This document shows positions 62,373 through 64,000 of a stretch of 64,000 nucleotides of DNA, piece after piece. The position numbers and the translations under genes are program-made. This stretch comes from Chloroflexi bacterium bin20 (GTDB lineage Bacteria > Chloroflexota > Anaerolineae > Aggregatilineales > Phototrophicaceae). The notes under the pieces were generated by a model. That model saw only the letters and a list, made by a program, of their open reading frames with translations, was not told where the DNA came from and did not search any database. Position 1 is the stretch's first letter, and each line of letters opens with the position of its first letter. Location: positions 79,765-143,764 of the forward strand of contig MPMG01000010.1 in assembly GCA_002238485.1 (NCBI GenBank), in the 5' to 3' direction.

Positions 62373-62449
62373 TTTTCTGCCGCGCCTCGGTCTAGATGCA
62401 GGCGGAATTGTAGCCGGCGACTAGATTGTGAGCTAGGGCGCATCGCTTT

Positions 62450-62478
62450 TTGTGGCAGCGTGTTGTAATGGTTACAAT
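62450..62478 (+). promoter_or_regulatory. Predicted promoter of the AI-2E-family gene
   Basis: TTGTGG and TACAAT are spaced by 17 nt. Transcription would start about 60 nt before the ATG. Confidence 0.5.
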
Positions 62479-62542
62479 CTGCACAGGAATCTATGAAGCT
62501 GGCAGGGTCTCCATTCTGGAATCCAGCGGCAAAGAGGTCTCG

Positions 62543-63697
62543 ATGAGTGTGCGAAGCGCAAGGTCTGTCAACATTGGGTTGCGAAATATCGTAGCCACAA
62601 TTTTCATCGTGCTTGGACTGGTCTTCGTCTGGGAGATCCGCGGGACGTTGATGCTGACTTTTGCCGCCGTCATCCTGGTTGTGCTGTTTACCATGCCGGT
62701 GCGACTGCTCATTCGCCGATTTCAGATCAATCGTCTGGTAGCGATTTTGGTTAGTGTTATCGGCTTTTTCGCGGCTCTGGGCTTGATCGGCATGCCGGTG
62801 TTGCGCACCATCATCACCCAATTCGATGTTCTGGCAACCGATGTCGTGCCACAAGGTTTTGAACGGGCACGCGAGTCGATCACCCGTGAAGCGCTGGTGA
62901 CTGCCATTCCCTTGCTCGACGGCGTCATCCCCGAAAATGCCAACGACCTCATCAACGATGACCTGATCAATCAGTTTATCTCCCAGGTTACCGATGCGGT
63001 CGGTCGGCTGGGCGGCACTGTGCTGCCAGTGGTCGGCGGTGTGGCCAATACGATCTTGAGTGCGCTCATCATTTTTTTCCTGAGCATGTATTTGCTTGCG
63101 GAGCCAGACTTGTATGTCAATGGCATCATCAAGTTGACGCCGATCTGGTATCGCGAGCGCATGCTGCTGGTGCTGCAGCGCATAGACGCTACGCTGCGCG
63201 CCTGGCTGACAGTGACTTTTGTGTCGATGGTTGTGGTGGCGATTTTGACCGGCTTGGGCTTGGCGCTGCTGGGCATTCAAGAGTGGCTGGCATTGGGCGT
63301 GCTGGCAGGCTTGCTATCATTCATACCCAACTTTGGACCGCTGGTGGCGCTGGTGCCATCGATGGCGGTTGCGATCGTGCAGGCGCAAGAGAATGTAATC
63401 TGGGTGGCGGTCGTCATTTATGGCGTGTCCTTCTTTCAAAGCCAAGTGGTCAGCCCTGTGCTGGCGAGCGAGCGCATGAACATGCCGGCGATTTTGATCT
63501 TGCTGGGGCAGATCATTTTCGGATTCTTTTTTGGTTTTTTGGGCTTGATGCTGGCCGTGCCGCTGAGCGCTTGCTTTGCCGTGTTGGTCGATGAGATGTA
63601 TGTGAAAGACATTTTGGGCGATCGTGCGCAAGCAGAGGCACAGGAAGAGATTCCCGGTGAGGCGCTGCCAGACAATGTACAGCCCGAGCCAATTTGA
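62543..63697 (+). CDS. AI-2E family (PerM-like) membrane transporter
   Basis: A 384-residue membrane protein with about eight spans. ALGVLAGLLSFIPNFGPLVA carries the family's IPNFGP motif, and FFQSQVVSPVLASERMNMPA with FGFLGLMLAVPLSA closes it. Members export autoinducer-2 or act as Na+(Li+)/H+ antiporters; the substrate here is unknown. AGAGG lies 6 nt before the ATG at 62543; the frame is open to 62450 but that overlaps the promoter. The tail is acidic. Confidence 0.87.
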   Translation: MSVRSARSVNIGLRNIVATIFIVLGLVFVWEIRGTLMLTFAAVILVVLFTMPVRLLIRRFQINRLVAILVSVIGFFAALGLIGMPVLRTIITQFDVLATDVVPQGFERARESITREALVTAIPLLDGVIPENANDLINDDLINQFISQVTDAVGRLGGTVLPVVGGVANTILSALIIFFLSMYLLAEPDLYVNGIIKLTPIWYRERMLLVLQRIDATLRAWLTVTFVSMVVVAILTGLGLALLGIQEWLALGVLAGLLSFIPNFGPLVALVPSMAVAIVQAQENVIWVAVVIYGVSFFQSQVVSPVLASERMNMPAILILLGQIIFGFFFGFLGLMLAVPLSACFAVLVDEMYVKDILGDRAQAEAQEEIPGEALPDNVQPEPI

Positions 63698-64000
63698 AGC
63701 CGACGGCGCACAGGACGTGTTGAGTAAGGGCAAGTGCAGAGCTGGCAAGGCATCCAGGACGCGTACGGTGGATGCTGGGCTGGTCCGCGTGGGTTGATGG
63801 TGCTATCGCGGAGATTCTTGGCACTTGCTTACGAGATTCTGACAAATCGCCCTTGACAAGGGCAGTTGTTGGCTGTTAAGGTAAAGGCAAGTTGGGCGGG
63901 GGGCAATATCTCCTGTTTTTTGTCGCCTGCGGCAGTGGGTGGCGAGTGCGGATTAACAGCAGAATAGCAGGTTAAGACAGAGCGAAATCAAACCCCTGAT
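63698..64000. other. Right-edge intergenic stretch with a palindromic promoter-like site
   Basis: No gene is supported in the last 303 nt. At 63849-63863 there is GCCCTTG, A, CAAGGGC, which contains a TTGACA -35-like box (63853-63858). A promoter reading right would serve a gene beyond the window, but its -10 (TTAAGG at 63876) is weak. Confidence 0.45.
63849..63863. promoter_or_regulatory. 15-bp palindrome overlapping a TTGACA box
   Basis: GCCCTTGACAAGGGC is a perfect 7-bp inverted repeat around one A. The TTGACA inside it suggests a repressor site covering a -35 element. Confidence 0.45.

Overview
The window is a bacterial chromosome segment of roughly 60% G+C. It carries a complete-looking head and lysis block from a compact prophage or phage-like element. 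The host is most likely a member of the Chloroflexota (Anaerolineae-like). The clues are two F420-type luciferase-like oxidoreductases, a membrane-anchored SH3 protein with a long Thr/Pro tail, a bactofilin, RNase J, a fused MrpA-MrpB antiporter subunit and many TTG/GTG starts. No rRNA or tRNA gene was seen, so this placement is inference. Promoters recur as an extended -10 of the form TGTGCTANANT.

Layout. 1-680: the start of an M16 zinc peptidase that runs off the left edge. 844-2862: an A+T-rich DUF262/DUF1524 (GmrSD-like) nuclease gene that looks acquired. 2866-7591: a leftward run of primary sigma factor, aminotransferase, MFS transporter and TrmB. 7770-9005: an unrecognised membrane protein.

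9247-24074: the phage-like element. Its leftward arm encodes an HNH nuclease, a Cys-rich protein and a winged-helix protein. A 1-kb non-coding stretch lies within this arm, full of short hairpins that share one loop sequence. The rightward arm encodes a probable small terminase, TerL, portal, a fused prohead protease/major capsid protein, connectors, a tail/baseplate protein broken at a G-run, a fibre-like protein, many tiny overlapping genes, a holin candidate and a lytic transglycosylase. It ends in a strong terminator followed by a 24-bp-period repeat. No integrase, tape measure or major tail protein was recognised.

24125-34717: host metabolism, namely an SH3 protein, molybdate ModAB (no ModC alongside), arsenate reductase, isocitrate dehydrogenase, RNase J, two ABC ATPases, a phosphoribosyltransferase, a ComEA-like protein and lipoyl synthase. 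34748-43980: bactofilin, an SDR, then a leftward exopolysaccharide block (CpsD-like, RmlA/B/D, glycosyltransferases, RNase HII, Wzz-like). 44103-45871: folate synthesis (FolB-FolK fusion and FolE). 45892-48238: a SAM-I riboswitch controlling metK, plus a methyltransferase. 48235-50078: a hydrolase and a DUF368 lipid carrier transporter. 50096-56152: a six-gene Mrp Na+/H+ antiporter operon. 56319-58132: EtfBA. 58168-64000: a frameshifted pentapeptide protein, a GNAT, two paralogous F420-type oxidoreductases around a YgjP-like metallopeptidase, and an AI-2E-family transporter.

The most unusual material is in the phage-like element: the hairpin family with a conserved GTTCTTT loop and varying complementary arms, the head-rich but tail-poor gene content, the protease-capsid fusion and the homopolymer-linked frameshift.
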